A DNA stretch of 64,000 nucleotides from Mactra quadrangularis (Eukaryota; Mollusca; Bivalvia; Venerida; Mactridae). Within the stretch, counting starts at the first letter, position 1, and each line of letters opens with the position of its first letter. Under the pieces are notes generated by a model. That model worked only from the letters and a program-made list of their open reading frames with translations, was not told the DNA's origin and ran no database searches. Below, in pieces: positions 11,335 to 23,632 of the stretch. Both the position numbers and the translations under genes were made by a program. Location of the stretch: assembly GCA_025267735.1 (NCBI GenBank), contig CM046301.1:64375872-64439871 (forward strand), read 5' to 3'.

Positions 11335-11414
11335 GAACAAAATGAACTGTAAAATGAGTATAGTGAATTCCATGTTATATGATACATTCCATATTCAAAT
11401 AAGACAGTGTTTAA

Positions 11415-12354
11415 AAGACATTGTTATATTATTAGACTTCAGTTTAAATGAGTTACCTCCCTTGATCTTAATACTATGTATAATGAATGTATACTTGTAT
11501 ACATCATCTTTCTATCGTAGAGAATAAAGCTTATAATATATAACAAAAATCAAGCAAAAGTGACTTCACATGCAAAGTAATTTTATTTCTTTACTAATTC
11601 CAACATGCTAAGCCTTACGGCTCATCAGTGATTACCTATTAATAAATATATTATGATTAATATGTCTTTTTAGAGGATGTTGTTTTATATCTTATATACA
11701 ATACCCACCAAAATTTTGGAGACATTTTCACTTTGCAGGCCTACTAAATAGCTTTTGTCTAAAATTTGAAAGCTGTTTATTTTAAAATGCTCTTATTTTT
11801 TGGTTATCACTATACTTATAACTGTGTCTAGAAAAATAGCAAACAAAATACATTATTGAAAAAAAAAAAAAAAACATAGTTTTTCAGGCTTTAGGGTGTC
11901 AGATGCTGAATATTATAAATGTGCTGCATTATTGATAGTTGTTTTCATTTTATCACCACCATATTCACATATAATAAAACTAATAATTCTACAAAAATAA
12001 TCATTAAAATTCAAGAATTGTAGTACTTTTTTTGTTTCCAAACTTTTGGAGGGTACTGTATTAATATATCATTGGAAAGATATATTATAACAGATACCAA
12101 AGGTGGCGGCTGAAAAAAAATTATCTTAAAAGAATTATTCCTGAAAAGTGGGACGCAAACTTGTGTGCTACTTGTTCCACATAAGATATCCTCGCAATTC
12201 ATATTACACAATGTGTACTTTATTTAGTACAGTAAATTGTACCACTATGATTCATATATGATAGAACATGTGAAAGATCTCATGTATCAGCAGAAATAAT
12301 TGCCCCCAACCCGTTATTTTCAATAATGTGCCGTTCAATGACGTCATCTTTGAT
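11415..12354. other. Unit I intergenic block, no gene seen
   Basis: Closely matches 28395-29340 in unit II. It contains an A-run of about 16-18 bases near 11860. The short ORFs here are not kept in frame in unit II. Confidence 0.6.
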
Positions 12355-12445
12355 TTTAGAGCGAGCGCGTGCAGTCGTTCAATAGCCAAACAATTCACGA
12401 TGCAGGCGCTGGTTCGAGCGCTCGCATTGTTGAACGCCATAGACA
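12355..12445. repeat. GC-rich palindromic cluster, second copy in unit I
   Basis: 'gagcgagcgcgtgcagtcg' followed by 'gttcgagcgctcgcattg' and 'ttgaacgcc'. Paralogue of 29341-29425. This member is in reverse orientation to the 10440 cluster: 'cgctcgcattgttgaacg' is the inverse of 'cgttcaacaatgcgagcg'. Confidence 0.65.
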
Positions 12446-12890
12446 TAGTAAAGATTGTTTATATGTCTATGTTGAACGCATATCCGATTTTGGGAATGAT
12501 ACTCACTGCACAAGATAAAACAAGACGCATCATAACTTATAGGGTTTTTTTAAAAAAAATGTTCGTTGTACTTAGTAAATGAACTGCTAAACTCGACAAA
12601 TAGAAAATATACTTAGATGAAAAAGACACATAGGACAAAACAAATAGATTATACGAGTGTTATAATTAATAAATCGCCTGTAAGAATAAGTAACTAGTTA
12701 TGAACAGCTGATTTTAACTAAACGTACGTATAAAGGTAGAGTTTGTGTTATAGAACCCTTTATAGATAGAAGTTTTATAGACAAAAAGGTTCATGACCAT
12801 CAACTAAGTAGCAATTTTTTTATTATAAATGATAAATTTTAAAGTTTATGCTACTAATCGAGTATTTGTATATTTTTCTGTTACGAATTT

Positions 12891-13160
12891 TTATTGGGTT
12901 TAACGTCGTGTCAACACAATTTAGGACATTTTACGGCGTCCAGCGCACCTAACTTAGCTTTCCTGGACACTTGTCTATAACCAGTACTCACCTACCTTTC
13001 CATAAGACCGGAAACTTCTCCTTATGTCTTACTAATGGAGGAAATTTGACATTATGACAAATTTTCATGGAAGGGTATAACTTTCCCGGATGGGATTGGA
13101 AACCCGGCCCCCTTCGGGACACGAGATTCTAAATCCCGGCGTGCTACCAACTGCGCAAAA
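12891..13160 (-). repeat. tRNA-derived SINE, family B (unit I copy)
   Basis: Read on the minus strand, the head has an A-box-like 'gcgcagttggtagcacgc' and a B-box-like 'gggtttccaatccc'. The tail contains 'gggtttaacgtcgtgtcaac'. The same insertion is at 36231-36500 and 51437-51686, so it predates the unit duplications. The B box is damaged here ('tttccaatcc'), better at 36420-36450. Confidence 0.75.
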
Positions 13161-14371
13161 GTAAAACAAAAGTGAAAATTCAAGCATTATATACAGTCCT
13201 ATACAATAGTCAGAGACTCGTGAAGTAAGTTTTTACACCAAACCGTCATTCATTAAAAGAAACAAAATATATTTCTTATATCTATTTATTTCTTATAAAT
13301 AATTGTTTTACTAGGCTTCGTAGTTTGACGAATTCCAGAATACATAAAACATTTACACGTTTTAAGATAAAAGCATGTTTTATACGAATTCAGACACATT
13401 CACCGATTTCTTGTTCTTACACCGAACTATTTCTTTTTACAGAAAAACACTTCGCCTTATTTAGCGATGTGTAGTGTGTATGTGGTAAGCGTTGGTATAA
13501 TGTTTCATTCACATGTCACTGTACATAACGTTCATGGTAAAAGGCGCTTATATACAACTTTATAATAAACAATTGAATTAGTATTGTATAACTAGACTCG
13601 AGCAAGGTAACTTCATTTTGATACAATCACATGTGATTTTGCTGTTCTTGAAGTGGTAATAAAATACCTGTTTAACAACAAAACCCACATAAATACGAGC
13701 TCGTTCAGCCGCCACCAATTAAATTACAGCAAATAACACAAAACAGTATAAGTACGCATGCGCCATCGCGCACACGATTAGTATCTCTTGTAAACTAATG
13801 TATGATTATACAATAAATTCAAAATACAGGCACTACCTGACCCTGTAACATTGCTAGACTAGGGTTTTAAGGGGATGATATCTTAAGCCAAACCAGCACC
13901 TCAAAACGTCCGTAGTCTGACAGATGTCACATGTTTACTTAAGCTATTGTGTTCTATGATTGCCTTCCTTCGCAGAATATTTCAATGTTCAGCTCTTGTA
14001 CAGTTTATATCTTAATATATATATCGGTAAATCGCAAACTTTATTCGATAAACCTTAAAGATAATATATTCATGGTTTTACTAGATCAGAAATCATAACA
14101 CTGTGAAGTTAGGCATCCTCTAATGTTAACTATTTTATCGGTTAAATCTGTTTGAATAAAATTTACATAGAAAATCTTATAAGGATTTCACATCATGTAA
14201 GAATGCATACGTAATTAACACTAGATCATCTAGTATGAGGATGTATAAACAAGGATCAACGTACAAAAATAAGTTATCAAAGATGATAAAGCAACACATT
14301 TTATCTAGTCGTGTTTTAACATGACAATCTGATATTTTGTGTGAACCCTGGTGCTTGTTCAATTACCCCGA
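13161..14371. other. Unit I intergenic block, no gene seen
   Basis: Paralogous to 36501-37679 and 51687-52880. Landmarks are 'cgccttatttagcgatgtg', 'cacatgtcactgt' and 'acgagctcgttcagccgc'. The ORFs that appear in each unit lie on different strands and in different frames, which argues against coding. Confidence 0.6.
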
Positions 14372-14545
14372 ACGTTCCGAAACGTTCCGGAACGTAAGGA
14401 TCGGAACAACTCGACCCAGAGACAACTCAACTTGAGACAACTCAATCCCTACTAACGGATTGAGTTGAACAACTTTGAGTTGAGTTATCCACGGGTTTAG
14501 TTGTCTTTGGGTTGAAGTGTTCCGTATCCGTAACGTTCACTGTCG
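14372..14545. repeat. Imperfect inverted repeat built from ACAACTCAA-type words (unit I)
   Basis: The left arm (about 14372-14450) runs from 'gaacgttccg' through 'gacaactcaa' to 'caatccc'. The right arm (about 14456-14540) runs from 'ggattgagttg' to 'gtaacgttc'. Arms of about 75-85 bp pair imperfectly and enclose 5-8 bp. It is conserved at 37680-37860 and 52885-53065. It could be a relic foldback transposon. Confidence 0.65.
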
Positions 14546-14778
14546 TTACTGAACACGCAGCTGTTATGTATTAAGAGAATATATATCTACTACCGTACAT
14601 GGCCTGTGATGGATGTATATTTTGGACTTCTGAATGCTAAAAACAGAGATATTCGAACAAGGACGTCTATCTCAAAAGTGTTCTGATTGTTAGGGTCACA
14701 CTGTAACGTTCTTCAGAAAATCATAAATTTTTAAATCAAGGATGTTGTTTATATCGCAAGATATTTTCTTTTATGCTA

Positions 14779-15135
14779 TTAACCGAAGTGTAAATTCCTT
14801 CGAAGTAAGATTATATTACATATTAATGTACTCGTCCTTGACAACTTTGTTTCCACAAATGAAAAGTTGCCGTTTCCATGGTAAGCGTTAGTTACCTGTA
14901 CAAAGATATTTGGCAAACCGACAACAATTTGCTTGGATAGTGTACCTAGATTAAGCGACTCTGTAATAATACTTAAGCGTGTATAGTTCGAACAAAAAAA
15001 AACACTGTTTACTATAACAATACCATGAACTAACCCACGACGAGGGATGCTCGGAATGACTTTAAAATAAATAGTTGTGAAATGTTTTACTTGTGACTTA
15101 GTTGCTGTTGGAAAGCGTTCTACCAGTACAAGCAT
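14779..15135 (-). other. Unrecognised 118-codon ORF, partly conserved among units
   Basis: A minus-strand frame whose translation matches that of 53309-53704 over most of its length (shared QIVVGLPNIFVQVTNAYHG). In unit II the frame breaks at the A-run near 38330 and only 64 codons remain open (38301-38495). The residues match no family I know, and nucleotide conservation of recent duplicates explains the similarity. It is probably non-coding. Confidence 0.15.
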
Positions 15136-15654
15136 GATTTACTCAGTGGTGGTTGTTTATCAACCATGCTTATTTTGTTTTAAATGAATTGCAAAAATTG
15201 TATTTCAATACTGCCTACCCCTGAAATGAATTGTCTTATTTTTAATGTTTACAAAAACTTTTTGTTATAGTGAAAAAAATATATCTTAAAATATTATTGA
15301 AATTGATAAATTAGATATTCATAAATTGATGAAAATCATAACAATGTACCTTTATAGAGGCAAACACATTTTTGATTGCGGCGTATACTCCTAGATTACT
15401 ATTATTTCGACATGATCTGTTGTGTGGATTAAATACGTATATATATTTTTACAAGCCATCTTAACGCTTGATCGCAAGAATGTGGGACAAATCAAAGTTT
15501 ATACGTCATGAAATTTAAAATGCACAATCCGTCATGTATAGAATCATACACTTTAAAGTCTACAAAATACTGTTCAATACAAACTAACGTTTAGAATGTT
15601 GGTAATTTGACAGTTTTGTTTTGATTATCGTTTAATTAGAAACGAAGAATGAAT

Positions 15655-15780
15655 ACAAAATTGAATAAGAAGGTCGAACCTGTCCAGACTGGGAATTGAA
15701 CCCGAGCCCTGTGATTTCATTGGCCTGGTTCACAACAATACGCCACTTCATTACGAGTACTAACCCTGGTACATTATAAC
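15655..15780 (-). repeat. tRNA-like repeat, family D (unit I)
   Basis: On the minus strand, a B-box-like 'GGGTTCAATTCCCAG' follows an A-box-like 'gtggcgtattgttgtgaacc'. Copies lie at 39015-39130 and 54228-54330. This looks like an old SINE head present before unit duplication. Confidence 0.55.
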
Positions 15781-16387
15781 TAGTACATTCACTATAGTAT
15801 AGAGTATTTGTATATGTCTTTGTAAAAAACAAACACGTCATATTCTTGTCGTAGAAAATATATTTTTGGGTTTATTTATTTGAATAAAATATCACTTAAT
15901 CAAAAGTAATTGTTTTTACAGATATTGCCCATAGTCATCGGATATTTATCTACTATTTATCTCCACGTGGAGTTCTTTTACTACACTTTAATGCGTCGAC
16001 ACTTTTGCGCAACAAAATAATACCACTCTTGCACATTGTAATGACAATATTATTAACATATATTATCTAAAATACACTTCCATTTCGACCTTTGATGTAA
16101 AAATTAGATATTATACTGAAACATTTTGACTGCTCGTAGAACTGGATGTGATATAAACAAGATTGTGAATACATCGTAATTATATTTTCTTCCAATAATC
16201 ATACCATGTACATTTATATATGAATGCTTGCAATAACATCTTAATCATCAACATTTATGTTACATTCTCTGAGGTAATATTATGTAGAAAAAACATTCAG
16301 GATTGTTGCCAATATTTACCTGAAGTAAGACTTAACATCATCTGTTCAAATTCGTACACAGGTAAATTTGTTACACTATATATTACA

Positions 16388-16534
16388 ATGGCGGATCAAG
16401 AAAATATTTTTTTCAAGAAAGTATGTGCATTATTTTATGCTGGAGATGTAGACTATCAAGCCAATTTTAATGCTTTTTTGGTTTTTGTTTTGTTTTTGTT
16501 TAAGGATTTGAGAAAAAATAAAATGTTTGAATAA
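16388..16534 (+). other. Small conserved ORF starting MADQENIFFKKVC, function unknown
   Basis: 'ttacaATGGCGGATCAAG' has a good start context and opens a frame of about 48 codons. The unit II paralogue (40123-40335) keeps the frame with conservative changes (MADRENIFFKKVC). In unit III the ATG is ACG and the frame is broken near 55020. It resembles no protein I know. It may be a decayed 5' exon or chance: 'aagaaaGTATGTG' would also serve as a splice donor. Confidence 0.2.
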
Positions 16535-17741
16535 TTTAGAATTAAGAATTATATATCGTAGTTATAAATATCTGTTCTGTTTAATGTATTATTTTAAGGA
16601 ATAAAAGCAAACAAAAAGACGCTACTGGCTTGGAAGCAAAAGCAGGATAGAATTCCAAGTTACTTTTCGCTGTAAAATTGACATGTCTGTATATCATTCA
16701 ACAAAACTTTCAAGCTATCAGCCGTTAATGACTCTACAGTATCCTGAAATTGACAATTTTAAGATTTTTAAATTAATATTGAACATAATATTTCAATAGT
16801 GACAAATTGTCATGGAAAAAATATCATTATCAAATTGTATTTATTGTATTCACAATTTAGTTCAAAGTACTCAGAATACGACTGCTGTAAAATGTTGATT
16901 CTCAAGCAATAAATAATAACACGGCTTCGGTAGTAGATAAAATGTGATTTTTTTAAGTTTAGTTGAATTTCTTGAAAAACTATGCCATTTTTGGTTAAAA
17001 ATAAATGTCTAACTAATTACGTTTTAAATAACACTAATGATCTGAGACTGTGTTCTTTGACTATCCTTACTTATGATCATTCTGATTTATGGATCTTCAC
17101 TTAGTATTTGTTTTATTTAGAAAAAATCTAAGTTTAGCTATGACATAATCTTATCATTATTACATGTATTAAACTCTTTCAAAATTTTAAACACGAAAAT
17201 ACTGTAAGTAATCGTAACATGCTGTGGTTTTTTTTAATTAAGTAACACTTTTGTGACGCTATTTTTGTATGTTTAAAAGTCTTTTTAATATATTATTATA
17301 TAAATTATTAAACATACAAAATATTTGTTACAATACTGTAATATATATATTAAGCTGTTTACACGCTAAATGTTGTCGATAGTTCAAGGCAAATGTTCTA
17401 TAAAACAAAAATCTATAGAAACAGACAATTTATCGAACCCAAAGTTTCAAGATGTCCTGTTTGATAAACTGAGAGGACAGAAAACGTGCAGTCTTAGAGG
17501 AAACAATCATCTAAAAGCATGTGAACGTTGTCTTATTTATGTTATAATTTCATTACCACGAATCTCATGTAATGGCATTTTCCTTTATCTTTGAGAAAAG
17601 CGGCCAGTAAGAAGTACTGTCAAACGAAATTACATTTTACACAACCACGGCGGTATTTTTAATTACAATTTTATCAACAGTAAACAAACTAAGTAAATAC
17701 TAGTTGACTTGAGGAGACATGTATTTTACTTATATAATGTT
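16535..17741. other. Upstream region of C1q copy 2, distal part
   Basis: Paralogous to 40240-42590 (interrupted by a Helitron) and 55130-56290. No gene is supported; the 74-codon ORF at 17370-17594 is frameshifted in unit II by an extra C at about 42300. It contains the empty Helitron site at 17148/17149. Confidence 0.6.
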
Positions 17742-18345
17742 CAATTGACAAACGTTGTATAAAACATGCACCAAGATGCGCTCTTGCTTGCATAATACTG
17801 CAAAAGAAATCGGTGAACTTACAAGTTTTTATCACGACTAGAGTTAGGAAACCAGAATATCATGCTAGTAATGTAATACTAATGCATGGCTACATGCATG
17901 ATACCATAAATGTCGATGTAAGATACGGTTTTTACTATTGTAATCTTTAATTGACAAACGTTGTATAAAACATGCACCAGGATGCGCTCTTGCTTACATA
18001 ATACTGCAAACGAATTTTTATCATGGTTAGAGTTAGGAAACCCTATATTGAATCATACTAGAATATCATGCAAGTAATGTGATACTAATGCATGGCTACA
18101 TGATACCATAAATGTCGATGTAAGATACGGTTTTTACTATTGTAATCTTTAATTGACAAACGTTGTATAAAACATGCACCAGGATGCGCTCTTGCTTACA
18201 TAATACTGCAAACGAATTTTTATCATGGTTAGAGTTAGGAAACCCTATATTGAATCATACTAGAATATCATGCAAGTAATGTGATACTAATGCATGGCTA
18301 CATGCATGATACCATAAATGTCGATGTAAGATACGGTTTACTACA
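17742..18345. repeat. Tandem triplication of an upstream segment of about 200 bp
   Basis: Three head-to-tail copies of a block starting 'aattgacaaacgttgtat' and ending 'gatgtaagatacggtt' begin near 17742, 17949 and 18151 (periods about 206 and 202). The second and third are almost identical. Units III (42580-42790) and IV (56290-56490) have one copy each. It ends about 260 bp before the start codon of C1q copy 2. Confidence 0.92.
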
Positions 18346-18602
18346 TACTCTCCATGAATACACTTGAGTCTATGCTCACAAAAAATCAGGATCAACGACG
18401 TATATATAACAGTACAATCCCCATATCTTCTTTACCCGACGTAATAACTGAAATTATTATATAACATGAACTATTGAATAAAACAGTGACTTTGTGTTGG
18501 ACAGTTTTACAGTTATATCTTGACTATATTTTTAAATATAACAAGTTATTTTATTTCATTCTAATCGTTGTGTCTTCTTAACGTATAAGAAAATCTAAGA
18601 AA
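18346..18602 (+). promoter_or_regulatory. Putative promoter and 5' UTR of C1q copy 2
   Basis: Highly conserved before copies 2, 3 and 4. It contains TATATATAA at 18401-18409 and a second AT-rich TATA-like 'tttttaaatata' about 70 bp before the ATG. Which, if either, is used cannot be told from sequence. Confidence 0.35.
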
Positions 18603-20061
18603 ATGTTGTTTTCTATTGTTCTCGTGTTTTGTTTCATATCATTGTGTCAATGTGAGGAGCCAAAGAGTTGTTCTCAATTTTATTACGTTGACAAGTTATT
18701 GGAGAAAATGATCCGATCAGAAATTAAATCAGAAACTTTAGAAAAAGTAATTACTAACACAATTTCTGACGTTCATCTTGCTTTGGATGAGCTCAAAAAT
18801 GAACGAGAACTTTTCAAAAATGAAATAATGGAGATTAAAAATCTAATTAAGGATTTTCAGATAAAATCCGACGGTGAAAAACAGACACTGGAAAATAAAT
18901 TTCTTGAATATAAAAACGAAACGAGAGAAATAGTAGGTAAGTGATCAAAACTGCTATATTTCTAGCTTTACAAGTATCTCCTATACCGAGTAATGCGGAT
19001 TTTCTTTATAAATTTCATATTGTAATGTTGTTATATGTAAAATACCGCCAAAGTGTTTCTCTTCATCATAATATTTTGACCTTGACTTTGATGACATTCG
19101 ATATCTTAGGAAACAGCAGCGTTAATTTTAATCAGTTTTTCTCACTTACCAACTCGAAGCGTAACACTGAAATGTAATCGTTTCTACAGAAACCTTTATA
19201 ACTTATAAAATACTAATAGTAGGGGAAGTTTAGCGTTAGTTTGATATTTTTCCATTGGACTCGCATTTATAGATATTTTTGGCAAACATTTATCTGAATA
19301 TACAATTTGATATGTCAGACATTTATACTAGAATCATTTTAGAAAATGATTAATAGGATATTATCTCAGTGTTAGTAACCATGCATATTAATAGAAGTCA
19401 AATGGTTCAATATGTCCACATGTTGGGTTAGTTGATATATCCTCCGGGCTAAGTTGAGCCACATATATTGGTATGCAGATGTACAGAAGGAAATGATTTT
19501 TATACAGATAATTATTTCCGGCTACTTGTACGAGTATTTAAGTTAAAAAGCGATTGTAAAAGAGAAATGTAAAAGAAAAATGATGTCTGTTATTTATCAC
19601 TAAATTAAATTACCCCTTATGTTTCTCTTTCAGAAAAAATGGTCACCCCCAATATCATGTTCAAGGCCAGAACTGTCAAAGATAAAAGTCCATCGCAAGG
19701 TGAAACAATAATATTCCAAGATATTATGTTTAACTATGGTGATGGTTATGACGAGAACACTGGAATATTTTCTGCACCAATTACAGGGAATTATCTGTTC
19801 ACTATACATATGTGTGTGTATGGTGGTAAGGCTTTCTTCTATGGTATAATAAAAGAAAATAGTGTTTACACTTCTGGTTTGTTTTATGACGCCAACTCTT
19901 ATCCATGTTTCACTGCTGACGCTATGATGCGTCTTGATGCTGGTCAGAAAGTATGGTTGAAATGTTTGTATAATTCATCAAGTGGTGATATATTATATGA
20001 TTACACATCTTCATCATACAATAACTGGAATACATTTACAGGAATGCTTGTGCATGTATAA
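18603..20061 (+). CDS. C1q domain-containing secreted protein, copy 2 (exons 18603-18936 and 19634-20061)
   Basis: Same structure as copy 1: phase-1 donor after 18936, acceptor CAG ending at 19633, 253 residues, signal peptide 1-17, coiled coil about 35-112, C1q head about 114-253. Exon 1 differs from copy 1 at 4 of 334 bases by eye (two residue changes, V5I and M82I). The intron differs at about 17 of 697. The head differs at about 30 of 140 residues, clustered at residues 170-205 and 220-245. Head cysteines C172 and C203 are kept and an extra one appears at C222. Promoter region, splice sites and frame are intact, so it is likely functional. Ligand specificity probably differs from copy 1 (inference). 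Confidence 0.93.
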
Positions 20062-20497
20062 CAAGATATTATAAGATTACTAGAAATAGAAATTTGAACA
20101 TTTAAATACTGTATTGATGCATATGTGTATATTACATTTTGAGTATAAATTTGTGCTAATTGCATCGTATTTCATTACATGTATTATCTATTTTTTTTAT
20201 AAACCTGCACGTGATATATTGATATTGTATTTCAATTGTTCTCTCCCAACAAACTAATATACACATATGAGTGGTTGGGAAAATATCATAATACGAAATA
20301 CAGAGGAAATATTATTTTGCGTAAACAAAAAGATTTCTATCGCGTGAAAATAATTTCGAAGCATTGTCGTATTTTTGTTTATTAATTTTAATGGTGGTGA
20401 ATTTCCTCGTCATGTCCTTATTATAATTCAACATGCAGTACTTGATCAACAACTTTCTGCTATAACATTCTTTGACTCGACATTTCAAATGTTTTCA

Positions 20498-20503
20498 AAT
20501 AAA
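20498..20503 (+). promoter_or_regulatory. Putative polyadenylation signal, C1q copy 2
   Basis: AATAAA about 437 bp after the stop, in the same context ('tttcaaataaaactga') as the signals of copies 1 and 4. Confidence 0.4.
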
Positions 20504-21039
20504 ACTGAAATCAATCTAGTGCGCTCGTGGACAATTACAAACTATTAAATAAATTATTGGTCCGATGTTTTAATGTTTGGATCTGTATATTTTGTGCATG
20601 ATTAGAATTAACTTTGTTTGTAATATTATGGATAGTTTTACTCTAAATTTATACTCTTATAAACATTAAAAAACAACAGTGTTTTGTCATTTATTGTACC
20701 CACCCTTTTTGGTATATCTATATATATACAATAGTTTAAACAGAGAAATCTGAACGACACATTTTTTTAAATTTTTTACATTTTTTTTCAAATACTTTTA
20801 CTTCGTTGATAGACAAACGGTGAAACAGGACTTTTATTTTGAAAGAATCGAGTAAATCGTTTATATCTGAATACCCGAGCACAATTTAGACCTAACAAAT
20901 TAAAAGCTTTAGATTTCAAACTCCCAAAGGACCAATGAAATCAGTTACTAGTACTTGTATATTCAACTGAGGCTTATTAGTGTTCGCATTTCTTTGGTTA
21001 CACTATTGTATATATATTTATACTGAAAATAAATATTAT

Positions 21040-21320
21040 TGGTCATAAACTAGATAACCATGCACTATCATTTAGAATATCCCCAAAGCATCACATTCTT
21101 TAGATCATATTTGACGGTTAGTCAACCTACTCATCGTACCTGGAAAGGCCAGTTTTAAGGAAAAATTTTCGGTCAATAATTGACAACTGTCCTACATGAT
21201 GTAACATCAGTGGTAGGAGGGAGAAATTGCCGTAAAAATTATTTCATGACCAAGCTCCGCAACCGTATGCCCCAACCGGGAATAAAAAATTAGACGCTTG
21301 ATCAAAAACATTATGCGCTC
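21040..21320 (-). repeat. Degraded family A SINE (unit II)
   Basis: Same position and landmarks as 2090-2420 ('gtcaacctactcatc', 'gtaggagggagaaattgcc'), with the tRNA head largely lost. Confidence 0.5.
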
Positions 21321-21324
21321 GTCA

Positions 21325-21400
21325 TTCGAAACACCTCGACCTTTCATGAATAAAATTATTATATTCGTAGCAAATGGCCGAGGAGTTCCGAGTGATACAC
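21325..21400. repeat. Diverged relic of the CATTCGGAAC foldback family
   Basis: Left CATTCGAAACACCTCGACC and right (reverse complement) CACTCGGAACTCCTCGGCC face each other about 40 bp apart. This matches the termini of the 10522-10894 element with substitutions. Confidence 0.5.
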
Positions 21401-22447
21401 TCGTCTGAGATTGCCGAGCGGCTATGCACAGTGTACAGTTAAGCCGCCGATAAATGGTACAAGTGATTTTTTACAAACCAGTATTAGTAAGATACGTCTT
21501 CAGCATCATATTTATAACCGGTTTTATAAACCAATATTATTGTATCACACCATCACTTCGTGGTTGACCAATTATGACGTTTTAGAGAATATACGGATTA
21601 TATTTTTGCAAAATCTACTTGAAGTAAACAATGGATTTAGAATTTCCTGGTGGTTTCAATTGTTTTGACCATCAACTCTGTTTTAAGTACATAATGCACC
21701 ATTTGCGTTTCAAAAGGACTAATTGTATGGCTATGGTCATATGGATAACTCTTACAAAGCAATGATTACCCTAGAACTTCACAACATATGTATTACATCA
21801 TACCTCAGTGAAAACGCCAGATTCTACAGATACGCCATGTATTATAACAACTAATGAAGTTAAAAAAATTTTTTTTTTCGCCAATTACTTTTCTGGACTA
21901 ATAATTAGATGACATCAAATAACGCGTAAAATAACCTCTATATTTCATTTCACGAAAAATATTTATTTGACGTAATGCATTTGGAACGTTAGCTTCGAAT
22001 CCTTTGTTCAACAATTGAATAAAGTCGTAAACTATATCATATCATTTTTGAAGAGGCTTTAAGTAAACAATTTTAATTCAAAATCTTAGTAGATTTTTTC
22101 AAACTTAGAAATGCAATATCTTTTGCACTTTTTTATTTTTTCTATATTTTTGCTGTTGCAAGAATTTGACAAAAACAAGATACTGCTTGCATTCTGAAGA
22201 TCACATGACTATATACCCTGGAAGGTATAAAGAAAGAAAATCTACAATTAAAAATTAACAATTTCTCAGAAATGTTGAATTTATAATATTTATATTATAT
22301 TTAATAAATAAGTATTGTTGCATCACACAATTATGGAAGCTATACGTATTTTGAGCACGAGTTCGAGGTTTAAAAGGTCAATACACGCATACATCAATGT
22401 AATGTAACGACTGAAACAATGGTCAGATATGAGCGGGTGGATATGAC

Positions 22448-22896
22448 TAGGGCTGTTGCGAGTATCCGAGTACATGGATATTCGTGACATCGACCAGAAA
22501 ATCGAGTACGAATATTCGTCACGTCCGAAGTCGTCGGATTGCGATCTAGTTTTGGAGAAAAGAAATGGAAAAACACTTTGAGCTTAAATACCACTACAAA
22601 CGAGCCGCATTACAAATGAAAACTATTATCTAACTTGTGTCTAAATATCGATCGATACACATTTTTAAAAAAATGTTATCACCGAAAATGCGTTTAAACG
22701 TCTGGTAAAATAAATGTTTGGAGTACATGGTTTTCCAAGTAGTAAAAACTTTTGTAAAACTTTACTTATATTTGTCATTACATAAATTACTGAATGCTTA
22801 TCCATTAACAAGTGATTCGTGGTTCGATTTGTGAATCGCGACACATGAATCGTGGTTCGGATCGGATCGCCACTAGCTCAACGTTCCACAGTCCTA
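22448..22896. mobile_element. hAT-like non-autonomous element with imperfect 8-bp TSD
   Basis: Termini are TAGGGCTGT and, inverted, TAGGACTGT. Flanks GATATGAC (22440-22447) and GTTACGGC (22897-22904) are degraded copies of GTTATGAC, which occurs once at the empty site in unit I (about 4565-4572). An 8-bp duplication and TAGGG termini fit hAT. The interior has repeated 'gaatattcgt' and 'gaatcg' words and no ORF of note. Confidence 0.75.
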
Positions 22897-23399
22897 GTTA
22901 CGGCGATGGACCGTTTGTCATTTAGATACATGTACCAGATCTGTATCGGTTAAAATAACATAAAAACCCTTGTTGCTTTCTTTAGCAAAACACATTATCC
23001 TTATTGCTCAATATTCCGGAATCAAAAACAGGCTTTAGAGTAATTTATCTTTATTGTAAGAACTTCTTGTTGGTTTAATAATGTTCATAGCACAAAACGA
23101 GTACTTAAGAATATTTTACATTTTTTATTCAAGAAAAAAAAATGAAATATTAGAGTTTGAAAATTTTAGAGTTTGATTCTCTAGTTATACAATCTATAGT
23201 AAATGATGCCCCAGATTTTGAACTTGTTCCAACCTTTCGAAACATTCTTAATGTTTACGCTGACATTTTAAGCCAATACATCTATCCGACAGGTCTAAAA
23301 AATCTTTGGTTTTTCGTCAAAAAAAGCAAATACATCCAAAAGGATTCAACATAGGATAATATGATAACTAGTGTCAGAAGATTTGATGCTTTTATTCGG

Positions 23400-23632
23400 A
23401 AATGCCGCTCACAGATAGCCTATTTGGTAGCTCATCTGACAACAAACTAGGGGTCGGTCATGGGTTCAATTCCCTGGCAGTAACTACAAATCTTCGTGGA
23501 GTAATTATATTTTTGTTTTTGACTACCCCTTTATCATAGCCTGTGACTTGCAAACGATAATTTTACAGATTGTAAAGGGAAGTAATTTTGTTGCTTACTA
23601 GGTTTGAAATAACATTACATTATTTCCCTTTA
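23400..23632 (+). repeat. tRNA-like repeat, family C, unit II copy a
   Basis: 'TTTGGTAGCTCATCTGACAA' is A-box-like and 'GGGTTCAATTCCCTGG' B-box-like. It is followed by the inverted pair 'aaagggaagtaa' / 'ttatttcccttt' (about 23574 and 23620). Confidence 0.65.

Larger units (their letters stand above)
10947..11410. mobile_element. TTAA-flanked MITE with long inverted repeats
   Basis: The arms, about 10947-11024 and 11333-11410, are almost perfect inverted copies starting ACACTGTCTTATTTG. Outside them lie TTAA at 10943-10946 and 11411-11414. In unit II the sequence on the left ('gtgttttgcTTAA') and right ('agacattgttatatta') is the same, so the boundary is sound. There is no coding capacity; it contains a perfect palindrome and a 36-bp tandem repeat. 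Confidence 0.8.
20062..22447. other. Downstream flank of C1q copy 2, non-coding
   Basis: Related to the flanks of the other copies but more diverged. It contains a degraded family A SINE (about 21040-21320), a relic of the CATTCGGAAC foldback family (21325-21400), and the empty LTR site CAAT at 22417-22420. No gene is supported. Confidence 0.65.

Noticed and set aside
14779..15135. Conserved protein-coding gene
   Set aside because: The frame is broken in unit II by an A-run length change, and similarity does not exceed the general identity of the units. Listed only as a low-confidence ORF.
17370..17594. 74-codon ORF upstream of C1q copy 2
   Set aside because: An inserted base in unit II breaks the frame and it is degraded in unit III.
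17742..18345. CRISPR-like array
   Set aside because: Direct tandem triplication of about 200 bp without spacers, in a eukaryotic context.
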